This document shows positions 34,506 to 47,623 of a stretch of 64,000 nt of DNA, piece by piece. A program made the translations under genes and the position numbers. Where the stretch lies: the NCBI GenBank assembly GCA_958295665.1, contig OY282560.1:194062061-194126060 (forward strand). The letters run 5' to 3'. How positions within the stretch are numbered: the stretch's first letter is position 1; every line of letters starts with the position of its first letter. Below the pieces are notes generated by a model, which made no database searches, was not told the origin of the DNA, and saw only the letters and a program-made list of their open reading frames with translations. Origin of the DNA: Tipula vernalis (taxonomy: Eukaryota; Arthropoda; Insecta; Diptera; Tipulidae).

Positions 34506-37500
34506 TTAATTGTTTAGTTTATGACAGAAGATGCACTGACTATTTTCAAATTCTAAAAACTTGCAACATTCTTGGTGGATGTTTCTTTTACAGTAGTTGC
34601 ATTGCATGGTTTTTCCTCCTTCCAGTTTTCCGAAACAATACAAACAGTTTTCCTCCATGTTTTCTGAATTTTCCGCCAATCTGTCCTTAAGCGTTTGTCG
34701 ATATGTTTGGAGAGCTAAATGACTTGAACTCTCATTATCCGAATGCATATTTTCAATAATGATGTTTTTAACAATATGTTCGGCGGCATAAATCACGAAT
34801 AATCCACAGTTATACCCATCGTATTGCTGTGGTAGACCTTTTCCTGGCACTATTTTGAAGTGTTGTGGTACTCTTTTGTAATAAAGAAGAATTTCTTTAG
34901 CAAAGTGTCGCACCTTTCCGCCCATTTGAAAGAGGGATTTATTCGGGTTCAACGGGTCATATGTGATAATTTGGTTTTGTTCAAAATTGATTACGTATAC
35001 AGTCCAATGACTATTACTGCAGTAGGGAATCACTACAAAATTATATCGATTGCACAAGCTTAACTCTCGTTGTTTATTTTCATCTAGTGCTTTGTAGGAA
35101 ATTTTATCATTAAAAATTTTCATAGCCGCATAATGGTCTATACAAACACTATTACTGTCTTTTAGTGTAACTGAAATGGCGTTGCAAACAATGTCACATG
35201 TAAGAAAATTTGTCCCACTTAATGAAGTGAAGCACGTGTTGTACACACAACTCTCCCATAGGCCGTAATATTTAAATTTGAAAATTACTAAGTGAAAATT
35301 TAGTTCGGACATTTTTTCGTAGTAAGCGTCAGGCATTCGATTCAGTATAATGGTCTTAGGAACAAACCGTTGTAACGCTCGTTTGCTTGCATATTTTGAT
35401 TCCTGATGCTTACACTTCTTGCGCCAGTTTTCTTCATTGTTACCATCTGGACTTTTTTCATCGTCTCTTATTGAAGAAAGTGGAGTTGTGTGTGGTGTAA
35501 TTTTTTGTTTGGTTATGTTTGATGGATTTAGAAACTGTTTTGTTCTAATATTATTTGAAAGTGGTCCACATTCTACTGCTTTTAAAAGCAACGAAGTTTT
35601 CTCCTGAAGAGCATCGACAAAACGTCCAAGTTTCATATGCAATTCATTGAGAAGATTATTTTTTAAAATATTGAACCAATTTTCTATTGGTCCGTTAGAC
35701 ACTCGACATTTCAATCCAAATTTTTTTAATAAAACCGTTGTCCACAATGGTAAATATTTCATATATCTCTTAATAAAGAAAGAAATAAAATCTTCACAAA
35801 ACATTTCGTTGGGTTTGCCACAATCGTCACACTCTTCTAACCTAATTAACACACTGTTATGAATTGACTTATATCTAAAAGAAAATGGTGAATCTTCGAA
35901 GCAAGTACCCTTTTCCAATTCATAGTCTTTCACCATAGTGTCATTCGTTTTTGTATGTTCTCCATTATTACAAAATTTTGCATTTATAAGGTTAGCCAGT
36001 TTGTTCTGCGCTTCGATAAACAATTTATTCTCGTGTTTGGAGCAGCTTAATACACAAAAAATTTCAAATAAAATATCAATCTCCAGAAAATGTTCACAAT
36101 CAATCAATAGAAATACAAAAATCATAATATGTTCCCTTAATTTGTTTCGGCAGTTTGGTATTTTACTTTTTATTTGCCTTATTATAATCGCCGCAAAGTG
36201 GGAACAGCAAATAAAAACGCCCACTTTTTGTTTAATTTCGACCAAATTTGTCAATACGTCATAAGCAAATTGCAGATAAGTTTTGACGTCCATCAAATTA
36301 ATTTTTGCCAGAATTTAATTTATAAAAACCCACGACCAGTCAGTAACATAAATTTTTGGAAGTTTTATTTTTGGTTTTTGCAAATCGACTTCGCTTAAGA
36401 AATACTCTAGGAAAATATTTATTGCTGATTGGTCATGACGTGCACTTATTAATTCTGCAATTGGGAGAATAATTCCGCTTACTTTAATTACGCATGCGTA
36501 ATAATAAATACGACGGTAATCGTGGTTAGTGCAACATTTAGGATTTCTAATTAAACTGCCTGTTGCATCTATATGGATAATATCTATGTTATTCAACAGT
36601 TTTAAGGCTTTATTTCTCAAAAGGATGACGTAAAGTGGATTTGAAGCGACATGAATATATGTATCTTCTTTATTTTGGGAAGTAACTCTGTAAATAAGAT
36701 CGAGTACTTCACAACCTTGAATTACATCGGCCATTAGTTTCCGTTCTGAACGAGCTTTGCGTAGATTTGTTGCTAATACAATGCCCTGAGTATTTCCTCT
36801 CTTTAATAAATCTACATCAACATTTTTCAGTTGCTTTAAACTTTGTAAGTAGGCATGAGAATGTTCCAGTTCATCTTGAGCATCCTTTCTACGACTTCCT
36901 CGTAACTGCACAAATTTTTTAATTTGTCCGTGGTCTTGAAGGTCTTCTCCTTTAGTAAATAAATTTATAGTTTTGAATGTATCAATGACAAATTTAAATT
37001 TTTGTCGATGGTTTTTATATATACATTTTGCATACTGCGTAACGGTATTTTGTCTTTTGTTGACATTGTAGGTTTGAAATTGTAAAACGCAGGAATGTTT
37101 AGTTGCTGTTAAAGCATTCCTAATTGAATTTCTGAGACCTTCATTGTCCCATGATTCTTTTAAATCAAGATCAATCAACATCTGTCCGCGAGGAAACCAG
37201 GTAGCAGTATCTACTTCATTGAAAACAATTTCCATAGTTTCAACGTTTAAATTGTTTGAATCATTGAGTATTATATTGAGGTTTGCAATTTCATTTGGAT
37301 CTTGACGATATTCTGTCAAGTTAAAAGACATAGGGGTTGCAATAGCATTGTTTTTTATGCCATCATGATCTTGTGACATTTTAAGTAATTTTTGCCACAT
37401 ATTATATAATCTAAAATGGTTTTTTTTACAGTTTTTTAATTTTAATTTTTCACACAAACTTGCCCATTTAGTGGTTTTATTTCTTGGGATTATTGTATTT

Positions 37501-37628
37501 TTTAAGTTTTCGCCAAACAATTCTTTTGCCACACTTTTAAACTTAGCTTCGTTTTTTTTTAAATTTTTAATTTTTTTACTGTAGTAAGTTTGTTTAGGAC
37601 GCGGTTTGGCTTTTTTTTTAACTTCCAT
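34506..37628 (-). pseudogene. DDE transposase fused to Ulp1/C48 peptidase and PHD finger (one in-frame stop)
   Basis: On the minus strand one frame runs from ATG 37628 to 34506, about 1,040 codons, broken only by TAA at 36317-36315. N-terminal part (37628-36318): Lys-rich start and a charged region. A catalytic-type Asp lies in IDATG (residue 354), and a second lies in VTDWSW (430), just before the stop. After the stop, counting from 36296, the likely catalytic Glu is in SNGPIENWFNILK (205). An Ulp1-type cysteine peptidase at about 400-510 has His430 (NSHW), Asp447 (TYDPLN), Gln490/491 and Cys497 (YNCGLF). A C4HC3 PHD-type finger ends the protein (C551, C554, C566, C569, H574, C577, C588, C591). 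The DDE spacing suggests a Mutator/MULE-like fold, by inference. All key residues are intact, so the copy is young or the stop is read through. SatB arms flank it directly. Confidence 0.85.
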
Positions 37629-38335
37629 TATGTTTAAATTTTTTAACAATGGAAAAGCAAAATAATAATTTAACACTAGTATTATCAACTTCACTCACAA
37701 AAGAACCAAAAAATTAGAAAATGCAATAATAAAATAAAACGAAAAGAATTAACTCAACCAAACACTATTTCACACACAATAAACGTTATAAAATTAGATA
37801 AAGGAAAACTGTAAATTTACTGTTAACTTTTTTTTTTTTTACGTTAATATTCACGAAATAATAAAATTAAAACACTAAAATATTATAATTTCACCAACTA
37901 TTATTTAATACTAAACGGTTTTAACAAACTCACGAAATGTTAATTTTAAACTCTAATCAGCTTTAGTTATTTTTATTATATCTATCGAATCACCACTATG
38001 ACTTTTTTTTTAATAATAATTTCTTTGAATTTAGCTCCTCGTATATGTAGTCGTTAGTATTAACATAAATTGAAAAGCGCTAGGTACAATTAACTAATTA
38101 ACACAATTACAATATTTTCACAAATGCACATGCTAAGCGTTTTATAGTTTTTAGAATTATTATAATGGTACAAAGTCTTTTAAATAAATATTACTTTTAT
38201 TTTAAATTTTGTATAACTTTTATATTAATTTAATTAAATTTTCATTCCAACAATATTTTTTATCCGGTAAAAATAAATAGAGTCACAAACCCAATAAAGC
38301 TGTAGAAAAATGGTCATTTAATATTAAAATTCTCA
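37629..38335 (-). promoter_or_regulatory. 5' region of the transposase gene
   Basis: About 700 bp of AT-rich unique sequence lies between the transposase ATG and the inverted SatB array. The promoter of the gene should lie here, but no convincing TATA or initiator stands out. An alternative in-frame Met lies 66 nt upstream of the chosen one (37694). The downstream one was taken because it starts the Lys-rich MEVKKKAKPRPKQ segment and avoids a hydrophobic leader. Confidence 0.4.
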
Positions 38336-38339
38336 AAGT

Positions 38340-41300
38340 AGGTTTCGATCAGAATGCGCGTTCCAGGAACAGCAGGAAAATTTTGGAAAAATCAGTATTC
38401 AATCATACTACACGTGAATTCAGAAATGTCCAATCCTAACTACCTATTCCCCTAGATTTCGGAAAATCTGTATGATTTTCCTTTAGAGTAGGTCTACAGT
38501 AACTCATAATTGGTTCCTGTAGGAGTGCGCGCTTTTCAGGAACAGCAGGAAAATTTTGGAAAATCGGTATTCAACCATACTACACGTGAACTCAGATATG
38601 TTCAATCCTAACTACCTATTCCCCTAGATTTCGGAAAATCTGTCTAATTTTCCTTTAGAATAGGTCTACAGTAACTCATAATTGGTTCCTGTAGGAGTGC
38701 GCGCTTTTCAGGAACAGCAGGAAAATTTTGAAAAATCGGTATTCAATCATACTACACGTGAATTCAGAAATGTTCAATCCTAACTACCTATTCCCCTAGA
38801 TTTCGGAAAATCTGTATGATTTTCCTTTAGAGTAGGTCTACAGTAACTCATAATTGGTTCCTGTAGGAGTGCGCGCTTTTCAGGAACAGCAGGAAAATTT
38901 TGAAAAATCGGTATTCAATCATACTACACGTGAATTCAGAAATGTTCAATCCTAACTACCTATTCCCCTAGATTTCGGAAAATCTGTATGATTTTCCTTT
39001 AGAGTAGGTCTACAGTAACTCATAATTGGTTCCTGTAGGAGTGCGCGCTTTTCAGGAACAGCAGGAAAATTTTGGAAATATCGGTATTCAACCATACTAC
39101 ACATGAACTCAGAAATGTTCAATCCTAACTACCTATTCCCCTAGATTTCGGAAAATCTGTCTAATTTTCCTTTAGAATAGGTCTACAGTAACTCATAATT
39201 GGTTCCTGTAGGAGTGCGCGCTTTTCAGGAACAGCAGGAAAATTTTGAAAAATCGGTATTCAATCATACTACACGTGAATTCAGAAATGTTCAATCCTAA
39301 CTACCTATTCCCCTAGATTTCGGAAAATCTGTATGATTTTCCTTTAGAGTAGGTCTACAGTAACTCATAATTGGTTCCTGTAGGAGTGCGCGCTTTTCAG
39401 GAACAGCAGGAAAATTTTGGAAAATCGGTATTCAACCATACTACACGTGAACTCAGATATGTTCAATCCTAACTACCTATTCCCCTAGATTTCGGAAAAT
39501 CTGTCTAATTTTCCTTTAGAATAGGTCTACAGTAACTCATAATTGGTTCCTGTAGGAGTGCGCGCTTTTCAGGAACAGCAGGAAAATTTTGAAAAATCGG
39601 TATTCAATTATACTACACGTGAATTCAGAAATGTTCAATCCTAACTACCTATTCCCCTAGATTTCGGAAAATCTGTATGATTTTCCTTTAGAGTAGGTCT
39701 ACAGTAACTCATAATTGGTTCCTGTAGGAGTGCGCGCTTTTCAGGAACAGCAGGAAAATTTTGAAAAATCGGTATTCAATCATACTACACGTGAATTCAG
39801 AAATGTTCAATACTAACTACCTATTCCCCTAGATTTCGGAAAATCTGTATGATTTTCCTTTAGAGTAGGTCTACAGTAACTCATAATTGGTTCCTGTAGG
39901 AGTGCGCGCTTTTCAGGAACAGCAGGAAAATTTTGGAAAATCGGTATTCAACCATACTACACGTGAACTCAGAAATGTTCAATCCTAACTACCTATTCCC
40001 CTAGATTTCGGAAAATCTGTCTAATTTTCCTTTAGAATAGGTCTACAGTAACTCATAATTGGTTCCTGTAGGAGTGCGCGCTTTTCAGGAACAGCAGGAA
40101 AATTTTGAAAAATCGGTATTCAATCATACTACACGTGAATTCAGAAATGTTCAATCCTAACTACCTATTCCCCTAGATTTCGGAAAATCTGTATGATTTT
40201 CCTTTAGAGTAGGTCTACAGTAACTCATAATTGGTTCCTGTAGGAGTGCGCGCTTTTCAGGAACAGCAGGAAAATTTTGAAAAATCGGTATTCAATCATA
40301 CTACACGTGAATTCAGAAATGTTCAATACTAACTACCTATTCCCCTAGATTTCGGAAAATCTGTATGATTTTCCTTTAGAGTAGGTCTACAGTAACTCAT
40401 AATTGGTTCCTGTAGGAGTGCGCGCTTTTCAGGAACAGCAGGAAAATTTTGGAAAATCGGTATTCAACCATACTACACGTGAACTCAGAAATGTTCAATC
40501 CTAACTACCTATTCCCCTAGATTTCGGAAAATCTGTCTAATTTTCCTTTAGAATAGGTCTACAGTAACTCATAATTGGTTCCTGTAGGAGTGCGCGCTTT
40601 TCAGGAACAGCAGGAAAATTTTGAAAAATCGGTATTCAATCATACTACACGTGAATTCAGAAATGTTCAATCCTAACTACCTATTCCCCTAGATTTCGGA
40701 AAATCTGTATGATTTTCCTTTAGAGTAGGTCTACAGTAACTCATAATTGGTTCCTGTAGGAGTGCGCGCTTTTCAGGAACAGCAGGAAAATTTTGAAAAA
40801 TCGGTATTCAATCATACTACACGTGAATTCAGAAATGTTCAATCCTAACTACCTATTCCCCTAGATTTCGGAAAATCCGTATGATTTTCCTTTAGAGTAG
40901 GTCTACAGTAACTCATAATTGGTTCCTGTAGGAGTGCGCGCTTTTCAGGAACAGCAGGAAAATTTTGAAAAATCGGTATTCAATCATACTACACGTGAAT
41001 TCAGAAATGTTCAATCCTAACTACCTATTCCCCTAGATTTCGGAAAATCTGTATGATTTTCCTTTAGAGTAGGTCTACAGTAACTCATAATTGGTTCCTG
41101 TAGGAGTGCGCGCTTTTCAGGAACAGCAGGAAAATTTTGGAAAAATCGGTATTCAATCATACTACACGTGAATTCAGAAATGTTCAATCCTAACTACCTA
41201 TTCCCCTAGATTTCGGAAAATCTGTATGATTTTCCTTTAGAGTAGGTCTACAGTAACTCATAATTGGTTCCTGTAGGAGTGCGCGCTTTTCAGGAACAGC

Positions 41301-44300
41301 AGGAAAATTTTGGAAAATCGGTGTTCAATCATACTACACGTGAATTCAGAAATGTTCAATCCTAACTACCTATTCCCCTAGATTTCGGAAAATCTGTATG
41401 ATTTTCCTTTAGAGTAGGTCTACAGTAACTCATAATTGGTTCCTGTAGGAGTGCGCGCTTTTCAGGAACAGCAGGAAAATTTTGAAAAATCGGTATTCAA
41501 TCATACTACACGTGAATTCAGAAATGTTCAATCCTAACTACCTATTCCCCTAGATTTCGGAAAATCTGTATGATTTGCCTTTAGAGTAGGTCTACAGTAA
41601 CTTATAATTGGTTCCTGTAGGAGTGCGCGCTTTTCAGGAACAGCAGGAAAATTTTGGAAAAATCGGTATTCAATCATACTACACATGAATTCAGAAATGT
41701 TCAATCCTAACTACCTATTCCCCTAGATTTCGGAAAATCTGTATGATTTTCCTTTAGAGTAGGTCTACAGTAACTCATAATTGGTTCCTGTAGGAGTGCG
41801 CGCTTTTCAGGAACAGCAGGAAAATTTTGAAAAATCGGTATTCAATCATACTACACGTGAATTCAGAAATGTTCAATCCTAACTACCTATTCCCCTAGAT
41901 TTCGGAAAATCTGTATGATTTTCCTTTAGAGTAGGTCCACAGTAACTCATAATTGGTTCCTGTAGGAGTGCGCGCTTTTCAGGAACAGCAGGAAAATTTT
42001 GGAAATATCGGTATTCAATCATACTACACGTGAATTCAGAAATGTTCAATCCTAACTACCTATTCCCCTAGATTTCGGAAAATCTGTATGATTTTCCTTA
42101 AGAGTAGGTCTACAGTAACTCATAATTGGTTCCCGTTAGAGTGCGCGCTTTTCAGGAACAGCAAGAAAATTTTGGAAAAATCGGTATTCAATCATACTAC
42201 ACGTGAATTCAGAAATGTTCAATCCTAACTACCTATTCCCCTAGATTTCGGAAAATCTGTATGATTTTCCTTTAGAGTAGGTCTACAGTAACTCATAATT
42301 GGTTCCTGTAGGAGTGCGCGCTTTTCAGGAACAGCAGGAAAATTTTGGAAAAATCAGTATTCAATCATACTACACGTGAATTCAGAAATGTCCAATCCTA
42401 ACTACCTATTCCCCTAGATTTCGGAAAATCTGTATGATTTTCCTTTAGAGTAGGTCTACAGTAACTCATAATTGGTTCCTGTAGGAGTGCGCGCTTTTCA
42501 GGAACAGCAGGAAAATTTTGGAAAATCGGTATTCAACCATACTACACGTGAATTCAGAAATGTTCAATTCTAACTACCTATTCCCCTAGATTTCGGAAAA
42601 TCTGTATGATTTTCCTTTAGAGTAGGTCTACAGTAACTCATAATTGGTTCCTGTAGGAGTGCGCGCTTTTCAGGAACAGCAGGAAAATTTTGGAAAAATC
42701 GGTATTCAATCATACTACACGTGAATTCAGAAATGTTCAATCCTAACTACCTATTCCTCTAGATTTCGGAAAATCTGTATGATTTTCCTTTAGAGTAGGT
42801 CTACAGTAACTCATAATTGGTTCCTGTAGGAGTGCGCGCTTTTCAGGAACAGCAGGAACATTTTGGAAAAATCGGTATTCAATCATACTACACGTGAATT
42901 CAGAAATGTTCAATCCTAACTACCTATTCCCCTAGATTTCGGAAAATCTGTATGATTTTCCTTTAGAGTAGGTCTACAGTAACTCATAATTGGTTCCTGT
43001 AGGAGTGCGCGCTTTTCAGGAACAGCAGGAAAATTTTGGAAATATCGGTATTCAATCATACTACACGTGAATTCAGAAATGTTCAATCCTAACTACCTAT
43101 TCCCCTAGATTTCGGAAAATCTGTATGATTTTCCTTTAGAGTAGGTCTACAGTAACTCATAATTGGTTCCTGTAGGAGTGCGCGCTTTTCAGGAACAGCA
43201 GGAAAATTTTGAAAAATCGGTATTCAATCATACTACACGTGAATTCAGAAATGTTCAATCCTAACTACCTATTCCCCTAGATTTCGAAAAATCTGTATGA
43301 TTTTCCTTTAGAGTAGGTCTACAGTAACTCATAATTGGTTCCCGTTAGAGTGCGCGCTTTTCAGGAACAGCAGGAAAATTTTGGAAAAATCGGTATTCAA
43401 TCATACTACACGTGAATTCAGAAATGTTCAATCCTAACTACCTATTCCCCTAGATTTCGGAAAATCTGTATGATTTTCCTTTAGAGTAGGTCTACAGTAA
43501 CTCATAATTGGTTCTTGTTAGAGTGCGCGCTGTTCAGGAACAGCAGGAAAATTTTGGAAAATTGATATACAACCATAGTAAAAGCGAATTCAGAAATGTT
43601 CAATCCTAACTACCTATTCCCCTAGATTTTGGCAAATCTGTATGATTTTCCTTTAGAATAGGTCCACAGCAACTCATAATTAGTCTCAGTTAGAATGCGC
43701 GCTTTTCGGGAACAGCAGGAAAATTTTGGAAAATTGATATACAACCATAGTGGAAGCGAATTCAGAAATGTTCAATCCTAACTACCTATTCCCCTAGATT
43801 TCGGTAAATCTGTATGATTTTCCTTTAGAGTAGGTCTACAGTAACTCATAATTGGTTCCTGTAGGAGTGCGCGCTTTTCAGGAACAGCAGGAAAATTTTG
43901 GAAATATCGGTATTCAATCATACTACACGTGAATTCAGAAATGTTCAATCCTAACTACCTATTCCCCTAGATTTCGGAAAATCAGTATGATTTTCCTTTA
44001 GAGTAGGTCTACAGTAACTCATAATTGGTTCCTGTAGGAGTGCGCGCTTTTCAGGAACAGCAGGAAAATTTTGAAAAATTGGTATTCAATCATACTACAC
44101 GTGAATTCAGAAATGTTCAATCCTAACTACCTATTCCCCTAGATTTCGAAAAATCTGTATGATTTTCCTTTAGAGTAGGTCTACAGTAACTCATAATTGG
44201 TTCCCGTTAGAGTGCGCGCTTTTCAGGAACAGCAGGAAAATTTTGGAAATATCGGTATTCAATCATACTACACGTGAATTCAGAAATGTTCAATCCTAAC

Positions 44301-45215
44301 TACCTATTCCCCTAGATTTCGGAAAATCAGTATGATTTTCCTTTAGAGTAGGTCTACAGTAACTCATAATTGGTTCCTGTAGGAGTGCGCGCTTTTCAGG
44401 AACAGCAGGAAAATTTTGGAAAAATCGGTATTCAATCATACTACACGTGAATTCAGAAATGTTCAATACTAACTACCTATTCCCCTAGATTTCGGAAAAT
44501 CAGTATGATTTTCCTTTAGAGTAGGTCTACAGTAACTCATAATTGGTTCCTGTAGGAGTGCGCGCTTTTCAGGAACAGCAGGAAAATTTTGAAATATCGG
44601 TATTCAATCATACTACACGTGAATTCAGAAATGTTCAATCCTAACTACCTATTCCCCTAGATTTCGGAAAATCTGTATGATTTTCCTTTAGAGTAGGTCT
44701 ACAGTAACTCATAATTGGTTCTTGTTAGAGTGCGCGCTGTTCAGGAACAGCAGGAAAATTTTGGAAAATTGATATACAACCATAGTAAAAGCGAATTCAG
44801 AAATGTTCAATCCTAACTACCTGTTCCCCTAGATTTCAGAAAATCTGTATGGTTTTCCTTTAGAATAGGTCCACAGCAACTCATAATTGGGCTCCGTTAG
44901 AATGCGCGCTTTTCGGGAACAGCAGGAAAATTTTGGAAAATCGATATACAAACATGGTGGAAGCGAATTCAGAAATGTTCAATCCTAACTACCTATTCCC
45001 CTAGATTTTGGAAAATCTGTATGGTTTTCCTTTAGAATAGGTCCACAGCAACTCATAATTGGTCTCCGTTAGAATGCGCGCTTTTCGGGAACAGCAGGAA
45101 AATTTTGGAAAATCGATATACAACCATAGTGGAAGCGAATTCAGAAATGTTCAATCCTAACTACCTATTCCCCTAGATTTCGGAACATCTATATGGTTTT
45201 CCTTAAGAGTGGTTG
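38340..45215 (-). repeat. SatB array, right arm, inverted (172-bp satellite, about 40 units)
   Basis: CCCCTAGATTTCGG starts at 38449 and 38621 (172 bp) and recurs regularly. The units are the reverse complement of the left array. Most carry a distinct variant: TCGGTATTCAATCATACTAC and ACGTGAATTCAGAAATG in place of the left-type ATACAACCATAGTGGAAGCG. Left-type units reappear at about 43550-43770 and 44755-45195, at the outer edge. The sub-variant TGTCTAATTTTCC recurs at 38641, 39158, 39502, 40018 and 40534 (steps of about 516, 344, 516, 516), showing a three-unit higher-order repeat. Confidence 0.96.
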
Positions 45216-45528
45216 TGTAGTAAGTAATTAAATATAAGTTTCCGTTATAGTTGCTGTAAATTAGGTTAAGTTGGAAACAGTTTTAATTTTAAAATAATTT
45301 TTTTAACCTTATAATTTTTTTTAGTTATTTTTTTATTAGTTTTAAATAAAATTGTATTGCTGTAGCTTAGGGAGATAAGCTTTTTGTTCAATTTTTGTTC
45401 GGTTAAAAGAAATTCTTTTAAATATTTCTTAATATGAATTTTTCGTTTATAAGTAGTTTTTTATTACGAAGGTTTTACACATACATTCAAATGATTTGTT
45501 AATTTTAGGAAACTTAGGAAAAACTTCA
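45216..45528. other. Spacer between right SatB arm and the 17-bp repeat
   Basis: AT-rich, non-coding. It ends with TTAGGAAAAACTTCAC, the inverted form of the left-edge motif GTGAAGTTTTTCCTAA. Confidence 0.45.
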
Positions 45529-45800
45529 CAATCGTTATTTGGAAAGCGATAGTATAAAGATTAAAAAGGAATTAAAAAGTGATTTAAAAAGTGTTTTTGT
45601 GCGAAATAAAAAGTAAAAGTGATTAGTAAAAATTGAGAATAATTTATATAAAGTGATTCTGTGAATTTTGATTGATAAACTGTGTTGTAATAAATTTTGT
45701 GAAATAAATAAATTCGTTGGTGATAAATTTAATTGAGTTTGTATTATTCACAATCCAGTGATACGAACCTTGATTGACAAGGCAAAAACGTAGCATTAAC
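45529..45800 (+). other. A-rich leader-like segment after the 17-bp repeat
   Basis: It begins with TATTTGGAAAGCGATAG at 45536-45552, identical to 29865-29881. It continues with AAGTGATT/AAAGTG stutters and AATAAATAAATTCG, which resembles the A-rich 5' leaders of inducible heat-shock genes or an LTR downstream part. No start codon with an open frame follows. It may be the displaced downstream half of the promoter at 29628-29900. Confidence 0.35.
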
Positions 45801-45934
45801 TAGGGAAACAGCGCCATCTAATAATTATTTTGTTATATTAATAAATAAACATAGAGTTAAACAAATAGAGCTGAAATAAGCAAACGTCAGCATCGAAAAT
45901 TCTGTGCGAAAAAGAGGAAGACTAAAATATATTA

Positions 45935-46640
45935 TGGCTGTATGATACTCACTTTTTTTCAAGTACAATAAAGTGCTGCAAAACTAGTAAAGCGAAACAG
46001 AGAAGGGTAGTGTAGACAATACTATAGGCAAATATTTTGAAGTTTCGGATAAACAAAATTTGTAAATAGAATCAAAATTTTTTTTGTGTTGGCCATATTA
46101 TTGAATTAATTTGCATTAGCTGCCGCAATTAATTGAAACGAAATAATTTATATGTTAAGTTAATTTTTATATTTACAAAAAAATGCACGTTTCAAATATT
46201 TTGGCAAACAATTAACAATGCAAACCCAAAATTGTATTTCAGTATCAAAAGAAAAATCTAAAAAAGGGGTAAAAAAATCATAACAATAATGGCGAACAAA
46301 AATGGAAAAATTGTTTACTAAATTTATTTTAAAAATAAACAAATAAATTCTCTTTGGTATACAAAATACAAATATTTTCTCTAATATTTCGAAAATGTCA
46401 GAAAAAAGTATGTAATGTCAAAAAAAGAATCAAACCCAATTCTTTTTTTGCTATAATTGCTCGATTAACTGCTAGAAAAGTTGAGCTACCACTTTTTTTT
46501 TGACGTTTCTATATTTTTTCCAAATCTATGGTGTATACACTCACTCTCACAAATATTTTGTATATATATTTTTTATCTCACTCCGTTTGTCTTAACTAGT
46601 CACTGAAAAAGTGGGAAAAAAAGTGAGTATCATACAGCCA
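45935..46640. mobile_element. MITE-like element, 706 bp, TTA target duplication
   Basis: TGGCTGTATGATACTCACTT at the left end is perfectly inverted at the right end (46621-46640). TTA flanks both sides (45932-45934, 46641-46643). A 3-bp TTA duplication fits PIF/Harbinger-type MITEs. Non-coding; the 60-codon minus-strand open frame inside is not credited. Confidence 0.75.
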
Positions 46641-46643
46641 TTA

Positions 46644-47220
46644 CCCGGGGTCTACACTATGCAAAATTGCTGATATTTTCTCTCATGAAATTAAATTTAT
46701 CAATGTATGTGTAAGTATATTATACAAATTTTGAAATTCTCAGCAAATTATCAGCAGGCTATTTCACGAAAAAATTATCATGAAATTTGTACGAAATGTC
46801 AAATTAAAATGCAATTTTCAGATGTTTTTTCATTTTTTTCCGAGTGTTGGGAGGTTCGTATCTGCATAAAAAAAAATCTTTCGCAATGGTATTTAATACT
46901 GAAAATACTATAAAATTAATTCATATGTTTAGGAATAACGAATGTGTCAAAATCCTCAAGTTTTTTTAGGATTATTAGCTTATTAATCGCTTTACGCCGT
47001 CTATCCATTATGTCTTTGCTGCACGATTTTAAAAACCTACTAATTTTCTGACAATATTCAGCGAATTTTATTTGACAATTGAAGAAATTATCATGAGAGT
47101 AAAATGCCCAGTTATGATAATTTTTTAACAAATATTTATCAATACATTGAAAAAAACACACACATACATAAAATTTCATGAGAGAAAATATCAGCAATTT
47201 TGCATAGTGTAGACCCCGGG
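46644..47220. mobile_element. MITE-like element, 577 bp, long TIRs
   Basis: CCCGGGGTCTACACTATGCA at the left end is perfectly inverted at the right end, and the match continues inward through AAATTGCTGATATTTTCTCT and CATGAAATT for about 48 bp. TA flanks both sides. It starts directly at the target duplication of the previous MITE. The interior also shows weak inverted similarity. Two short open frames within are incidental. Confidence 0.78.
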
Positions 47221-47623
47221 TAAGGGCCATATTTAGAATTTTATTCTATGGTTTAGAATAAAGTGGGTTGCTTAAAATAAAACAATTAAAGTTTAAAAAA
47301 CATTTTTATTTTAGATGTAAATACACTTATAATTATTTTTAAATTCAATATTTTTAATAAAATTAATTTTATTTTCACGTTACACTTTTAGTATGGACCT
47401 GGTAAAAATAATTGTAAACAAATCATAAAAAACCAACAACAACAACATTTGCTTTTTTTTTTGATAATGGTTGATATAAATGTAATAAATTTAAATTCAA
47501 AGTGCACTTTTTTTATCCCAAATTCCAATATTTACATCACAATTTTAATTTCGTTATATATAAACCACAATAAAACTTATCGATGAAAAGAAATTCCAGG
47601 TACATAATTTGTTGGGAGTATTG
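47221..47623. other. AT-rich spacer
   Basis: No gene or repeat recognised. Confidence 0.35.

Noticed and set aside
34506..37694. Maverick/Polinton, because of a cysteine peptidase inside a large element with inverted ends
   Set aside because: No polymerase B, integrase, packaging ATPase or capsid genes are present. The peptidase is part of the transposase polypeptide, and the arms are satellites.
30447..45215. CRISPR-like or direct-repeat-plus-spacer array
   Set aside because: The whole 172-bp unit is repeated without unique spacers, and the context is a eukaryotic genome. It is a satellite.
46160..47230. Short open frames within the MITE cluster
   Set aside because: They lie inside non-coding MITE-like elements, and both strands are open by chance in AT-rich DNA.
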